Of a DNA stretch of 64,000 nucleotides, positions 8,567 to 17,905 are shown in pieces. A model generated the notes under the pieces. It searched no databases, was not told the origin of the DNA, and saw only the letters and a program-made list of their open reading frames with translations. This stretch comes from Gemmatimonadaceae bacterium (GTDB lineage: Bacteria; Gemmatimonadota; Gemmatimonadetes; Gemmatimonadales; Gemmatimonadaceae): NCBI GenBank assembly GCA_025358925.1, contig JANYHT010000039.1, positions 1-64,000 on the forward strand, read 5' to 3'. Within the stretch, counting starts at the first letter, position 1. The number at the start of each line of letters is the position of its first letter. The position numbers and the translations under genes are program-made.

Positions 8567-9609
8567 GCTAGGCTCCCACGTCGTGTAGCCGTCTGCATTG
8601 GGATCGCGAGCGCGAGTTGGCGACCAATCTCCTCGGTCATACCGGATTCGACAGCACGGAAAGCAACGCGAATGGCGCTGTTGATTGCGCGCGGCGAGCT
8701 CTTCCCGTGTGCAATGATGGAGACACCACGCACGCCGAGGAGAGGTGCGCCGCCATGTTCATCGGCGTCAAGATGTTTCAGTGCGCCCATGAGTGTCTTC
8801 GCATCGATACTTGCAGCACTTGCTACCATGTCAACTAGCATGGGCGCGAGTCGCTCGTAGAATTTCAGCAGGACATTTCCGACAAACCCATCGCAGACGA
8901 CGACGTCGATCGGTCCGCGATCGCACCTGCCATGCGGTAGATCGCGCCCTTCGACATTGCCGATGAAATTCAGTCCTGCCTGATTAAGCAGTTGGTGCGC
9001 TGCTTTCACGACGGCGTTGCCTTTCTCGGGCTCTTCGCCGATGGACAACAAGCCAATGGTCGGATTGTCGCGGCCGAGGAGATTGCGCGCATATACGTCG
9101 CCAATGCGAGCGAATTGTACAAGTTCTTCCGGCGAACAATCGACGTTGGCACCTGAGTCCAACACGAGCATGGGCTGCCGAGATGTTGGAAAAATGGTGC
9201 CGATTGCCGGCCGTGTGAGTCCGGCGTGCAACTTGAAGAGGAACAGCGACGCCGCCATCTGCGCGCCAGTGTTTCCGGCGGACACGAATCCGTGTGCATG
9301 TCCATCGACGACGCGTTTTAGGCCGACGACCATCGAACTGTTCGTTTTGCTGCGCAGTGCAGCGGACGGTCGGTCGGACATCTCGATGACATCCGGCGCT
9401 TCGACGACGTGGAGTCGGGTTCGCTCACGCGCGAGTGACGACAATTCGCCGCAGAACAGCGCGTCGAGTTCGGTCTCGATAACGGCCGTACGGCCGATCA
9501 GTTCAATGTCATGCTCCCGAGGGAGCTCGGCGAGCGCGTGGATCGCTCCCGCAATGGGGGCCCGAGGAGCGAAGTCGCCCCCCATGGCATCCACGGCGAT
9601 GCGCGCCAA
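8563..9609 (-). CDS. plsX: Phosphate acyltransferase PlsX
   Basis: PlsX makes acyl-phosphate from acyl-ACP for the PlsY route to phosphatidic acid, linking fatty acid and phospholipid synthesis. The 348-residue product begins with the family signature RIAVDAMGGDFAP and contains SAGNTGA, GANVDC, GEEPEKGN and VCDGFVGNVLLK. The start is TTG at 9609, two bases after the rpmF stop, with an AGGA-type ribosome-binding site about nine bases upstream. No ATG lies at the family N terminus. The rpmF-plsX-fabH-fabD order matches many bacteria. Confidence 0.96.
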   Translation of the reverse strand: MARIAVDAMGGDFAPRAPIAGAIHALAELPREHDIELIGRTAVIETELDALFCGELSSLARERTRLHVVEAPDVIEMSDRPSAALRSKTNSSMVVGLKRVVDGHAHGFVSAGNTGAQMAASLFLFKLHAGLTRPAIGTIFPTSRQPMLVLDSGANVDCSPEELVQFARIGDVYARNLLGRDNPTIGLLSIGEEPEKGNAVVKAAHQLLNQAGLNFIGNVEGRDLPHGRCDRGPIDVVVCDGFVGNVLLKFYERLAPMLVDMVASAASIDAKTLMGALKHLDADEHGGAPLLGVRGVSIIAHGKSSPRAINSAIRVAFRAVESGMTEEIGRQLALAIPMQTATRRGSLA

Positions 9610-9611
9610 AC

Positions 9612-9794
9612 TTACGCTTCCTGCGCGGTTACTCGCTGCTCACCGGCATAGAACCCGCAGTCTGCACAGACACGGTGCGGGCGCTTCATCGTGCCGCATT
9701 GCGGGCATGATTGGATGACGATCGCTGGTGCGACCTTGTGCGTGTTGCGGGCGCGCTTTTTCCGCTTGGAGGTGCGGCGCTTCGGTACGGCCAT
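9612..9794 (-). CDS. rpmF: 50S ribosomal protein L32
   Basis: A 60-residue basic ribosomal protein beginning MAVPKRRTSKRKKRAR. It has a CX2C...CX2C zinc ribbon (CPQC and CADC) in the second half, so it is the zinc-binding C-plus form of L32. The location between a DUF177 gene and plsX is the widely conserved yceD-rpmF-plsX arrangement. Confidence 0.98.
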   Translation of the reverse strand: MAVPKRRTSKRKKRARNTHKVAPAIVIQSCPQCGTMKRPHRVCADCGFYAGEQRVTAQEA

Positions 9795-9831
9795 AGTGCC
9801 CTAACCTGAACGTTCGAGACTGAAAAATCCG

Positions 9832-10344
9832 TCAAGCGTCGGCACTGCGCGCGTCGCGCAATCCCGCCCAACGGGGATCGATAGCAGGAGCACACGAACA
9901 TGCTCCGGTATTACGGTCGGCACCACACGTGGCGCACAGACCCAAACAATCGTCGCGACAGAGTGCGAACATCGGAGCGGCAAGTAGCCACTCCTCGCGC
10001 ACGGCCGACCGAAGATCGAGCTCTCGTGCACCAGCCGGAATCGGAACGACGTCGTCTTCTTCCGCCTCGTCCACGCCGGCCTCTGCAAAGATTAGAGAGA
10101 CCTCGCTTGACACCGCCTTCGTGACTTCGACCAAGCAGCGCCGGCACTCGGCAAAAACAGTACCCTCGATGACGCCGCTAAAATAAAACCGCCCATGACC
10201 TGCACCAGAAAGCCGACCGCGTACCTGCACGCCATCGCCCACCGGACGGTTGTCGTCATCTTCCCAGATCGGATCTACGGCTGCGAGCAGTCCATCTACG
10301 CTCTCAGCACGCGCTTCCACGCTTCTGATCTCAAAGCATAGCAT
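9832..10344 (-). CDS. yceD: YceD/DUF177 family protein
   Basis: A 170-residue acidic protein of the YceD/DUF177 family, which is linked to large-subunit rRNA accumulation in some bacteria. Visible features are a central CRRCL motif and the C-terminal cysteine cluster CRDDCLGLCATCG, the family signature. I placed the start at the ATG at 10344, preceded by GAGG at suitable spacing; an upstream extension of 18 codons has no family support. It lies directly before rpmF, the usual place. The molecular activity of the family is not settled. Confidence 0.9.
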   Translation of the reverse strand: MLCFEIRSVEARAESVDGLLAAVDPIWEDDDNRPVGDGVQVRGRLSGAGHGRFYFSGVIEGTVFAECRRCLVEVTKAVSSEVSLIFAEAGVDEAEEDDVVPIPAGARELDLRSAVREEWLLAAPMFALCRDDCLGLCATCGADRNTGACSCAPAIDPRWAGLRDARSADA

Positions 10345-10431
10345 AGCCCTCAAAAATAGAACGACCACACCCTCAACACAAGGGCTGCCGTGCTCCAACT
10401 GAAGGGTTCAGTACGTGCTGCAAGTACCGGC

Positions 10432-10452
10432 ATGGTGCAGAGTTAGCACCAT
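10432..10452 (-). promoter_or_regulatory. Perfect 7-bp inverted repeat between ndk and the DUF177 gene
   Basis: ATGGTGC and GCACCAT are separated by seven bases, ten bases past the ndk stop. There is no T-run after the stem, so it is not a standard intrinsic terminator. It could slow polymerase, protect a message end or be chance. Confidence 0.3.
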
Positions 10453-10461
10453 AACTCCAGC

Positions 10462-10887
10462 TCAGCTCGGAAGCACCTCGCACTGCGCGAAGAAGAACGC
10501 TCCCTCGTGTACAGCATTCTCATCTGAATCAGACGCATGGATTGCGTTCCGACCCTTCGATTCCGCGTACAGCTTGCGCACCGTTCCATCTGCGGCTTCG
10601 GCCGGGTCTGTTGCGCCAATAACCGTGCGCAGCGTCGAAACAGCTTCGTCACGCTCGAGGATAATCGGCATGCACGGTCCGCTCGTCATGAACTCGACCA
10701 ACTCGTCATAGAAACCACGGCCCTTGTGCACGGCGTAAAACTCGCCGGCCTGCGCCGTTGTGAGGTGTAATACCCTCGCGGCTTTGAGCGAGAAACCGGA
10801 TCGCTCGAGAAGCGCGAGAATAAGGCCGGCTTTGCCATTCGCGAAGGCGTCCGGCTTGATGATGGTCAGAGTGCGTTGTCCAGCCAT
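10462..10887 (-). CDS. ndk: Nucleoside diphosphate kinase
   Basis: Ndk transfers the terminal phosphate from ATP to other nucleoside diphosphates through a phosphohistidine. The 141-residue product opens RTLTIIKPDAFANG, has RGFYDELVEFMTSGP and carries catalytic H117 in NAIHASDS. Length is standard. It starts three bases after the stop of the EIIA-CBS gene and is followed by a small hairpin. Confidence 0.98.
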   Translation of the reverse strand: MAGQRTLTIIKPDAFANGKAGLILALLERSGFSLKAARVLHLTTAQAGEFYAVHKGRGFYDELVEFMTSGPCMPIILERDEAVSTLRTVIGATDPAEAADGTVRKLYAESKGRNAIHASDSDENAVHEGAFFFAQCEVLPS

Positions 10888-10890
10888 AAG

Positions 10891-11793
10891 TCAGGATCCG
10901 ATCAATTTGCGAACGATGTCACCGCGCGTGAGGAAGCCGACCAACACGCCGTCCTTCACCACAGGTACTCGTTCGACGTCCTTGTTTAGCATCAGGGACG
11001 CCACCTCGGCCAACGGCTGTTCGGGCGAGACGCAGAGGACCTGACGGGTCATGATGTCGCGCACCGTTCGCCGAGAGGCGGATGGCGGCGGGGACGCGAT
11101 CGCGGCCCCAGCGCGGGGAAGATAATGGCTCAACAGGTCGCGCAGCAGTTCTCGCTCACTGAGCATGCCAATCACACGGTTGGCAGCGTCGACGACGGGA
11201 AGTCCACCCACGCCGGCCCGCAGCATTTCGACAACGGCGCTGCGCAACGGGGCCTCCGCCCCGACCGTGCGCGGCCGTTCAGACATCAGGTCGCGGACGG
11301 TGAGTTGCACCGGCAGCTCGACGTCGCGAAACTCCGGCAAGCGCGCGACTGTTTCTGCGTCAGTCGAGTCCAGCACAGCAGCAACAACCGCCGATTTCGA
11401 CAGCGTTCGCGCAAACGCATTAAGCACTTGCAAGTGTCGTCCCATTTGCCGCGGCGGGGTGCACACGAGTACGACGATGCGTGCGCACTGTGCTTCGTCA
11501 TCCGCCAAGGCGCGACAGAGTGAATGCGTCGCGATACCAATGGCCACGGTGAGATCGCGCACGGCGTCAGTACGATAGTGCATGAGAAACGCGCGATCAC
11601 CGAGGCCGACAATATCCTCCGGTCGCGCGTCTTCGATGCGCTCGATGAGACGTTCGGCACTCGAGACGGCACCATCCGCGTCAAGACACGCTGCAAGCAC
11701 TGTTGCCGCATCGACGAGCGTCGACGCAACAAGAGGCATCTTGATACGCGACGCGTGGACGACATCACTCAGTCGTTGCGGTTCGGCGCTCAT
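10891..11793 (-). CDS. EIIA(Ntr)-like domain fused to a tandem CBS pair
   Basis: A 300-residue protein with two parts. Residues about 7-150 resemble a PTS EIIA type-2 (EIIANtr) domain, with H72 in LGDRAFLMHYRTDAV at the place of the phosphorylatable histidine and VAIGIATH following. Residues about 160-298 form two CBS domains (LMSERPRTVGAE... and IMTRQVLCVSPEQ...), which usually bind adenine nucleotides. No membrane segment is seen. The ATG at 11793 has GAGG five bases upstream; a longer frame to 11853 is unlikely. It sits between sucD and ndk. A regulator sensing energy state is a reasonable inference; the EIIA call is by pattern only and the target is unknown. Confidence 0.78.
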   Translation of the reverse strand: MSAEPQRLSDVVHASRIKMPLVASTLVDAATVLAACLDADGAVSSAERLIERIEDARPEDIVGLGDRAFLMHYRTDAVRDLTVAIGIATHSLCRALADDEAQCARIVVLVCTPPRQMGRHLQVLNAFARTLSKSAVVAAVLDSTDAETVARLPEFRDVELPVQLTVRDLMSERPRTVGAEAPLRSAVVEMLRAGVGGLPVVDAANRVIGMLSERELLRDLLSHYLPRAGAAIASPPPSASRRTVRDIMTRQVLCVSPEQPLAEVASLMLNKDVERVPVVKDGVLVGFLTRGDIVRKLIGS

Positions 11794-11824
11794 CGATGCC
11801 TCGTGTTGTTGAAATACGACGTAC

Positions 11825-11851
11825 GATCGGAGCGCAGGTCGCGCTCCGATC
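11825..11851 (-). terminator. Strong hairpin downstream of sucD
   Basis: GATCGGAGCGC and GCGCTCCGATC form a perfect 11-bp stem around a five-base loop, 11 bases after the sucD stop. Outer GTAC/GTAC and CGTC/GACG segments can extend the stem with small bulges. There is only a weak T-rich stretch after it, so it may be a terminator or a 3-prime stabiliser that separates sucCD from the EIIA-CBS gene. Confidence 0.55.
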
Positions 11852-11862
11852 ATTGTACAACG

Positions 11863-12735
11863 TCAGGACAGTCGAGCCCTGATCAGGTCAACAAAATCGA
11901 CCGGACGTTTGGCCACACCCATACCGGCAGCATGAAACGCCTCGATCTTTTCAGCCGCCGTACCGGCAGAACCCGAGATGATCGCGCCCGCGTGACCCAT
12001 ACGACGACCTGGTGGCGCGGTTTGGCCGGCAATGAATCCAACAACGGGTTTCGTCATGTGTTCTTTAATAAACACCGCTGCTTCTTGTTCGTCGGTGCCA
12101 CCAATTTCTCCCATCATCGCGACGGCTTTCGTTTGTGGGTCTGCTTCGAAGGCCGCGAGACAATCTATGAAGTTGGTGCCGTTAATCGGATCGCCACCGA
12201 TGCCAACGCAGCTGCTCTGCCCGATACCGGCGAGTGTAAGCTGGTTGACGATTTCGTATGTCAACGTTCCTGAGCGACTCACGACTCCAACATTGCCGGC
12301 CATGCAAATGCGTCCTGGAATAATGCCGACTTTGGATTGCCCGGGCGTGATGAGGCCCGGACAGTTGGGTCCGATGAGTCGTGCGCCATGCTCTTTCACG
12401 TACGGATAGACGCGCGTCATATCGAGGACGGGTACGCCTTCGGTGATGCAGACAATGAGCAGTATACCGGCCGCGGCCGCTTCCATCATTGCGTCCGCGG
12501 CGAACATCGGCGGCACGTAAATAACAGACGTGTTGGCACCAGTGGCGCGCACCGCATCCTGCACCGTATCGAAAATAGGGACCGTGCCTTCGAACAAGTG
12601 GCCGCCTTTCCCCGGTGTCACGCCGGCAACAACCTTCGTGCCGTATTCCAACATTTGCTTCGAGTGAAATGATCCGTCACGGCCCGTGATGCCTTGGACG
12701 ACAAGTCGTGTGCCGTTATCAATGAAAATGCTCAT
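11863..12735 (-). CDS. sucD: Succinyl-CoA synthetase (ADP-forming), alpha subunit
   Basis: SucD binds CoA and carries the phosphohistidine of the TCA-cycle enzyme that converts succinyl-CoA to succinate with ATP formation. The 290-residue product has [14 protein letters not shown] and GVTPGKGG at the CoA site, [20 protein letters not shown], and catalytic H248 in [10 protein letters not shown]. Its ATG overlaps the sucC stop (ATGA). A strong hairpin follows the stop. Confidence 0.98.
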   Translation of the reverse strand: MSIFIDNGTRLVVQGITGRDGSFHSKQMLEYGTKVVAGVTPGKGGHLFEGTVPIFDTVQDAVRATGANTSVIYVPPMFAADAMMEAAAAGILLIVCITEGVPVLDMTRVYPYVKEHGARLIGPNCPGLITPGQSKVGIIPGRICMAGNVGVVSRSGTLTYEIVNQLTLAGIGQSSCVGIGGDPINGTNFIDCLAAFEADPQTKAVAMMGEIGGTDEQEAAVFIKEHMTKPVVGFIAGQTAPPGRRMGHAGAIISGSAGTAAEKIEAFHAAGMGVAKRPVDFVDLIRARLS

Positions 12736-13877
12736 GCGGCGGCTCCAGTCGTGGCAAGTTCGACGGCGCGCTGCACAGCGGCGTCCATATCGGATGATGC
12801 GGAGAAACCGTTGTCCTTGAGAATCTTGAGCGCGAGTTCTTCGTTCGTGCCCGTCAGACGAATTACGAGTGGGACCTTAAGCGGATTCGATTTTGTTGCG
12901 GTCACGATGCCGTTCGCCACATCATCCGTGCGCGTGATGCCACCGAAGATGTTGAACAAAATGCATTTTACGCTTGGGTCTGCGGTGATGATGCGCAATG
13001 CGTTGACCACTTTCTCGGGGTTTGACGAACCGCCGATGTCGAGAAAGTTGGCCGGATCGCCACCGTAATATTTGACAAGATCCATTGTGGCCATCGCGAG
13101 TCCGGCGCCATTCACCACGCAGCCGACGTTTCCATCGAGCTTGATAAACGTGAGATTTGCTTTCCGTGCGTCCACTTCGCTTGGCGCTTCCGATGATTCA
13201 TCGCGCAACGCGGCGATCTCCGGTCGACGGTCAAGTTCGTTGTCGTCGATGACCATTTTCCCGTCAACCGCGATCAGTTCACCCGTCGGGGTTAACACGA
13301 GCGGATTGATTTCAGCAAGCGAACACCCTGCATTGATGAACGCCGTGTACAACTGCTGCATGATTTTCGCGGCCTGCCGCGCAAGCTTGACATCTTTGTA
13401 AAGAAAGAAGCCCATTTGCATGGCCTCGAACGGCAGCAGTCCGTATCGCGTGTCGACCGCATGATAGAGAATTTTGTCGGGTGTCGTTGCCGCGACTTCT
13501 TCGATATCAATACCGCCCGCCGCACTGACCATGAACACGGGCTTTTTAGTGGCGCGATCCACGATGATGCCGACGTACGCTTCGGAGCCGATGTCTGCCG
13601 CGACAGTGACGAGCACTTTCTCGACCACGAGATCCTTGATGGTCATTCCAAGGATGGCGGTCGCTTTATCGCGAGCGTCGGCGGGCGTTTTGCAGAACTT
13701 TACGCCGCCGGCTTTTCCTCGACCACCAGCATGTACTTGTGCCTTCACCATGACAGCGACGCCGTAACGCGTCGCAATGGCTTCTGCTTCAGCGGGGGTC
13801 GTTGCGATGTCGCCGGGCGGGATTGGCACACCGGCCACCCGCAACAGTTCTTTCGCTTGATACTCATGTAGGTTCAC
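12732..13877 (-). CDS. sucC: Succinyl-CoA synthetase (ADP-forming), beta subunit
   Basis: SucC is the nucleotide-binding, ATP-grasp subunit of succinyl-CoA synthetase. The 381-residue product begins [11 protein letters not shown], the family N terminus, and has [23 protein letters not shown] and the [11 protein letters not shown] and IFGGITRTD segments near the subunit interface. The start is GTG at 13877; no ATG fits the family N terminus. It overlaps sucD by four bases. A 119-base gap separates it from the UPF0182 gene upstream, containing only a weak 6-bp stem at 13927-13945. Confidence 0.97.
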   Translation of the reverse strand: MNLHEYQAKELLRVAGVPIPPGDIATTPAEAEAIATRYGVAVMVKAQVHAGGRGKAGGVKFCKTPADARDKATAILGMTIKDLVVEKVLVTVAADIGSEAYVGIIVDRATKKPVFMVSAAGGIDIEEVAATTPDKILYHAVDTRYGLLPFEAMQMGFFLYKDVKLARQAAKIMQQLYTAFINAGCSLAEINPLVLTPTGELIAVDGKMVIDDNELDRRPEIAALRDESSEAPSEVDARKANLTFIKLDGNVGCVVNGAGLAMATMDLVKYYGGDPANFLDIGGSSNPEKVVNALRIITADPSVKCILFNIFGGITRTDDVANGIVTATKSNPLKVPLVIRLTGTNEELALKILKDNGFSASSDMDAAVQRAVELATTGAAA

Positions 13878-13996
13878 GCGTTCTCCAAATCGAAGGATGC
13901 CAGCAGTTCAATCCTATGTCGACGTGCAGCGGATGCAAACCGCTGACCCCGACCTACGTTACGCGTCGTGAACAGGCAACGCGCGACGGAGCCGCA

Positions 13997-16504
13997 CTAT
14001 CGCGGCGGTTTCCCCAGCGCGGTGCCCAGGCTATCGAAGGCAGCGCCGAACTGAGTCCAATTGCCGCTTCGCAACGCTTTGCGCATCGTGTCATACAAGC
14101 GCGCGATTGTGAGGTCACGCGGCTCTCCAAGCGCGGGAAAGCCGCCATCGCCTCTTCGTGCGGCTGCGGCTGGTGCACCCAATCGAGCGAGCGCGTCAGC
14201 GGTGGTGCTGCCGATGCCAACACGATCACCAGACCAGACGCCCACGCGCGCGATCATCCGTGTACCATCACTTTGATTCCACTGCAGTGCTTGCAACAGG
14301 ATCGGTCCGTTCTCCCCCATCACCACCTGTACACGTCCAGCGCGCATGCGTGGTTCGCGGCGACTTCCCTCTGGCAATGATACCCGCGCGCTATCCAGCG
14401 CAACGCGCAGTCGCTCGACAGCGGCGCTCCAACGCGCGCGCGGCACCGTTGTGCTATCCCAATACGTTCCTCGTCGCCTACCCCCAACGGCAGTGACCAC
14501 GCCACCGAGTTGATCGTTTGCATCTAGCAGAGGCACACTCCAGGCAACGAGCGGACCGTTTTCCGTGCGAACAAGATGCGCAGGCGGCCCATCTCCGGTG
14601 AGCGTGCTGTCGGCGACGTGACGCAGCAGAGATCCCTCGAGTCGCGAACCGTAACGCGCGAATGTTCTCAATTGCGCGAGTGCGCCGTCGGTTGCCGGTG
14701 GCAAGGCATCCACCAGTGCACTGGGCAAGTCGCTCAGTTTGTCGAACAGTGTCGGTGCTTGCATCATCCACGTTCGTGCGATCGGATCCGGATGATCAAC
14801 AGCCAGAAGGCGAACACGACCGGAACGCGCGTCGACCAGTGCGGTCGCGGCGAGCCGGAAATAGCTCCGCACTTCACGCGCGAGCAGCCAATGCTGACTG
14901 AGTGGATAGCTATCCGATGCGCTATACAAATCAACGGTCCAGTAGAGCGCGCCGTCGTAGAGCAGCGGCAGCACTTCGTCGCCTTGCGCAAAAATCGGCG
15001 CTAGGAGCGCCACGCGGGTCCGCACATCGCGCTGCGAGACGAAGACGGTATTTGCGCCACTCAGCGTGTCGAAACTCAGCAGCGACGGGTCGCGCGCTGC
15101 CCACGCGTGTGCGATTCGCAAACCGACGTTTCGCAGTGGCGTTCCGAGAATGGAACCCCCGGTATCCGGGAATAGACGATGCCCGGTAAGTCCAGGCGCA
15201 ATAGTGAGTTGGTTGCTACGATCAGATTCGTCGTCTGCCGGTGCGAAGGACAAGACAACGGCGCTGTCGTGCAGCACGGACTGCGTCGTGGTGACCGCGT
15301 GGATGGTCCAATGTTCCGCACTCGCGACCGGTTGCCGCACGACGACCGCCGCGAGACTGCCGTCTGCAGTTGTGATCCAACGAGACCGCGCCGACTTGCC
15401 GATATCGACGACGTCCGTGACTCCGTGCGAGCGAATAGCGCTTTCATCCCACACGCTCGTGACGCGAGCGAGCTCACCCAGTCGCGTTCGTGTGGTAAAG
15501 GTCGGCGTTGAATCCGGATTTACGGTTCGCACTCCGTCGACATCATACGCGCGACGACTGACGAGTGCGCGCGTCGCGACATAGTCGATTTCGCGCCGTG
15601 CCGGATCGCCGAGGAGCGTGCCACGCGCGGCAAGCAGGGGCAGCACGTTGCGTAAACCCAATGCGAGTCCGAGCACGAGCGAAAGCGTGATGAAAGCCAA
15701 ACGCAATTGGCCCATCCACCCGGCGCGCACAATAAGCAACGCGGCAACGGCACACACCGCGCACAGCAGTAAATCCATGCGCATCGACACGACGTGATCG
15801 ACGCGCAAGAACAGACCATCCGGACCTGACCCATCGCGCAACAGATCAAACGCGTCGAGACGATAGCTCCATGCGAGCAACAACAGTACGAGTGCACCCA
15901 ACACCGTGAGATGTCTGCGCACATGCGTTGACGCGACGATGTGACGACCTTCCAGACGCAAGCTGCGGGTAAGCGCGTACAGCAGGAGTACGACTGTGGT
16001 CATGGCCACGAGCGCGACGAGCGCCCACACGTACATCGTTTCCTCGAGTGGCAACCAATACACGTAAAATCCGAGGTCGCGATTGAGCATGCCTTCAATT
16101 TCGCCGAACGCGATTCCGTGACGGGCCAGTGCAACGTCGGTCCAATTGGTCAGAGGCACCGCGAGTGCGATGCCGATGGCCATTGCTAGAATGACCGTGA
16201 TCGACCAAAGCCGACGTGCGGGCAACATCGCTGTAAGTTCGATATTGGCGACTCGAGACGGAACGGCCACCGCAAGAATCGTCGTTCGAACCGCGTGCAG
16301 GTTGGCAAACGCAAACAGCGCGCCGACCACGCACGCGCCACCTTGCAACAGCGCCGTGTCCGTAAGCCGCTCCCACCACACCGACGTGGCACCCATGGCC
16401 GCAAACCACGCGTGATCGACAACGAGTGTTGAGACTGCGCGCCCAAGCAACAGCAGCACGGCAGCCATGGCGACGGCGACGACGAACCAACTGCGTCCGC
16501 GCAT
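13997..16504 (-). CDS. UPF0182 family membrane protein
   Basis: An 835-residue protein of the UPF0182 (COG1615) type. The first roughly 300 residues contain about seven hydrophobic segments, with the family-like sequence VVDHAWFAAMGATSVWWERL near residue 28 and RDLGFYVYWLP after the third segment. The remainder is a large soluble, probably extracytoplasmic domain with DYVATR and PLLYDGALYWTVD. No function is established for the family and none is inferred here. It lies between the phosphohexomutase and sucC with about 20 bases to the former, so it may be co-transcribed with the end of the nuo operon. Confidence 0.82.
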   Translation of the reverse strand: MRGRSWFVVAVAMAAVLLLLGRAVSTLVVDHAWFAAMGATSVWWERLTDTALLQGGACVVGALFAFANLHAVRTTILAVAVPSRVANIELTAMLPARRLWSITVILAMAIGIALAVPLTNWTDVALARHGIAFGEIEGMLNRDLGFYVYWLPLEETMYVWALVALVAMTTVVLLLYALTRSLRLEGRHIVASTHVRRHLTVLGALVLLLLAWSYRLDAFDLLRDGSGPDGLFLRVDHVVSMRMDLLLCAVCAVAALLIVRAGWMGQLRLAFITLSLVLGLALGLRNVLPLLAARGTLLGDPARREIDYVATRALVSRRAYDVDGVRTVNPDSTPTFTTRTRLGELARVTSVWDESAIRSHGVTDVVDIGKSARSRWITTADGSLAAVVVRQPVASAEHWTIHAVTTTQSVLHDSAVVLSFAPADDESDRSNQLTIAPGLTGHRLFPDTGGSILGTPLRNVGLRIAHAWAARDPSLLSFDTLSGANTVFVSQRDVRTRVALLAPIFAQGDEVLPLLYDGALYWTVDLYSASDSYPLSQHWLLAREVRSYFRLAATALVDARSGRVRLLAVDHPDPIARTWMMQAPTLFDKLSDLPSALVDALPPATDGALAQLRTFARYGSRLEGSLLRHVADSTLTGDGPPAHLVRTENGPLVAWSVPLLDANDQLGGVVTAVGGRRRGTYWDSTTVPRARWSAAVERLRVALDSARVSLPEGSRREPRMRAGRVQVVMGENGPILLQALQWNQSDGTRMIARVGVWSGDRVGIGSTTADALARLGAPAAAARRGDGGFPALGEPRDLTIARLYDTMRKALRSGNWTQFGAAFDSLGTALGKPPR

Positions 16505-16525
16505 GTCAGGAGGGGCGCGCGATAT

Positions 16526-17905
16526 TCAGAGCGTTACGCCCTGCTCGTTCAACCAATGTTCCATCATTCCGCGAATCTCTGCTAAGCGTTGCGCCGTGCG
16601 CGCTTCGAAACGGGCGACGATGACCGGCTGCGTGTTTGAGGCGCGCAGCAGCCCCCAGCCGTCGCCGAAGAGTACACGCACGCCGTCCACGTCAATGACC
16701 TCATGCGTCGCGCCAAAGTGTGCGGCCGCCTTCGCGACAATCGCAAACTTCGACTCTTCGTCGGTGTCGATGCGCAGTTCGGGCGTCGAGACAAACGGCG
16801 CGACATCGGAGAGCAATTCGTCGATCGTTTTTCCGGAGTCGGCGATGATGCGTAACAAACGTGCGGCGGCATAGAGCGCGTCATCATGTCCGTAAAAGCC
16901 TTCCGTGAAAAACATATGTCCGGACATCTCACCGGCGATCGGGGCGTGCATCTCTTTCATCTTGTCTTTGATGAGCGAGTGTCCGGTTTTCCACATGACA
17001 GGTACGCCATCTGCCGCGATGATTGCGTCCGTCAGCGCCTGCGAACACTTTACGTCGAAGATGATGGGCTGACCTCGACCGGTCCGCGCCAACACATCGC
17101 GCGCGTACAGAATCAGAATATGATCACCCCAAATGATGCGACCGTGTCCATCCACGACGCCGATGCGGTCGGCATCGCCGTCGAACGCGATACCTATTTC
17201 TGCGTGCTCGCGCGCGACTGCGGCGATGCAATCTTCAAGATTTTCGGGTACGGTTGGGTCGGGATGATGATTGGGAAAGGTGCCATCGCTCTCCGTAAAC
17301 AATCCAATCGCGTCGACCCCGAGCGCCGCCATGAGCTGCGGTGCCACCAACGCAGCCGCTCCGTTCCCGCAATCGTACACCACGCGCAACGTAGATCCGT
17401 CGGCACGCGCGATGCGTCCAACGCGCTGCGTTATGTCGGACATGTAGCGATCGATGACGGCCACGTGACGCACTACTCCCTGCCCTGTCGGAAACGCATC
17501 GCCAATAATCAATCGATAGAGTGCTTGAATCTCTGTCCCATGCAGTGATCCAGTGCCGATACATATCTTGAAACCGTTGTACTCGGGTGGATTGTGCGAT
17601 CCGGTAATTTGAATGCCGCCCACTACAGGTTCATGATGCAATGCCCAATACAGCAACGGAGTTGGCACGACACCTACATCGATAACGTCGATTCCACATT
17701 CGGTAAGCCCGCGAACAAGCGCGTCGCGCAGCGCATCACCACTTGGTCGATTATCGCGTCCGACGGCGACGGCGCCCTGAATACCTTTCGTCGCGAGATA
17801 CGCGGCGTAGCCGCGTCCAATCCCGTACGCGACTTCCTTCGTCAGATCACGGCCGACGATGCCGCGCACGTCGTACTGTCGAAAAATAGTTTGGCTAATG
17901 GACAT
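16526..17905 (-). CDS. Phosphomannomutase/phosphoglucomutase
   Basis: A 459-residue alpha-D-phosphohexomutase that interconverts hexose 1- and 6-phosphates. It has YDVRGIVG at the N terminus, the catalytic phosphoserine loop TGSHNPPEYNG (S103), the metal-binding DGDADRIGVVDG, and the sugar-binding GEMSGHMFF. The C-terminal phosphate-binding RASNTQPVIVARFEA is also present. Substrate cannot be settled from sequence; manB/algC-type bifunctional activity is common. The ATG at 17905 overlaps the end of nuoN; a TTG at 17920 in frame is an alternative. It probably supplies sugar nucleotides for surface glycans. Confidence 0.9.
   Translation of the reverse strand: MSISQTIFRQYDVRGIVGRDLTKEVAYGIGRGYAAYLATKGIQGAVAVGRDNRPSGDALRDALVRGLTECGIDVIDVGVVPTPLLYWALHHEPVVGGIQITGSHNPPEYNGFKICIGTGSLHGTEIQALYRLIIGDAFPTGQGVVRHVAVIDRYMSDITQRVGRIARADGSTLRVVYDCGNGAAALVAPQLMAALGVDAIGLFTESDGTFPNHHPDPTVPENLEDCIAAVAREHAEIGIAFDGDADRIGVVDGHGRIIWGDHILILYARDVLARTGRGQPIIFDVKCSQALTDAIIAADGVPVMWKTGHSLIKDKMKEMHAPIAGEMSGHMFFTEGFYGHDDALYAAARLLRIIADSGKTIDELLSDVAPFVSTPELRIDTDEESKFAIVAKAAAHFGATHEVIDVDGVRVLFGDGWGLLRASNTQPVIVARFEARTAQRLAEIRGMMEHWLNEQGVTL

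Noticed and set aside
13927-13945. CAGCGG/CCGCTG hairpin between UPF0182 and sucC genes
   Set aside because: Only six pairs with no T-run; too weak to call a terminator.
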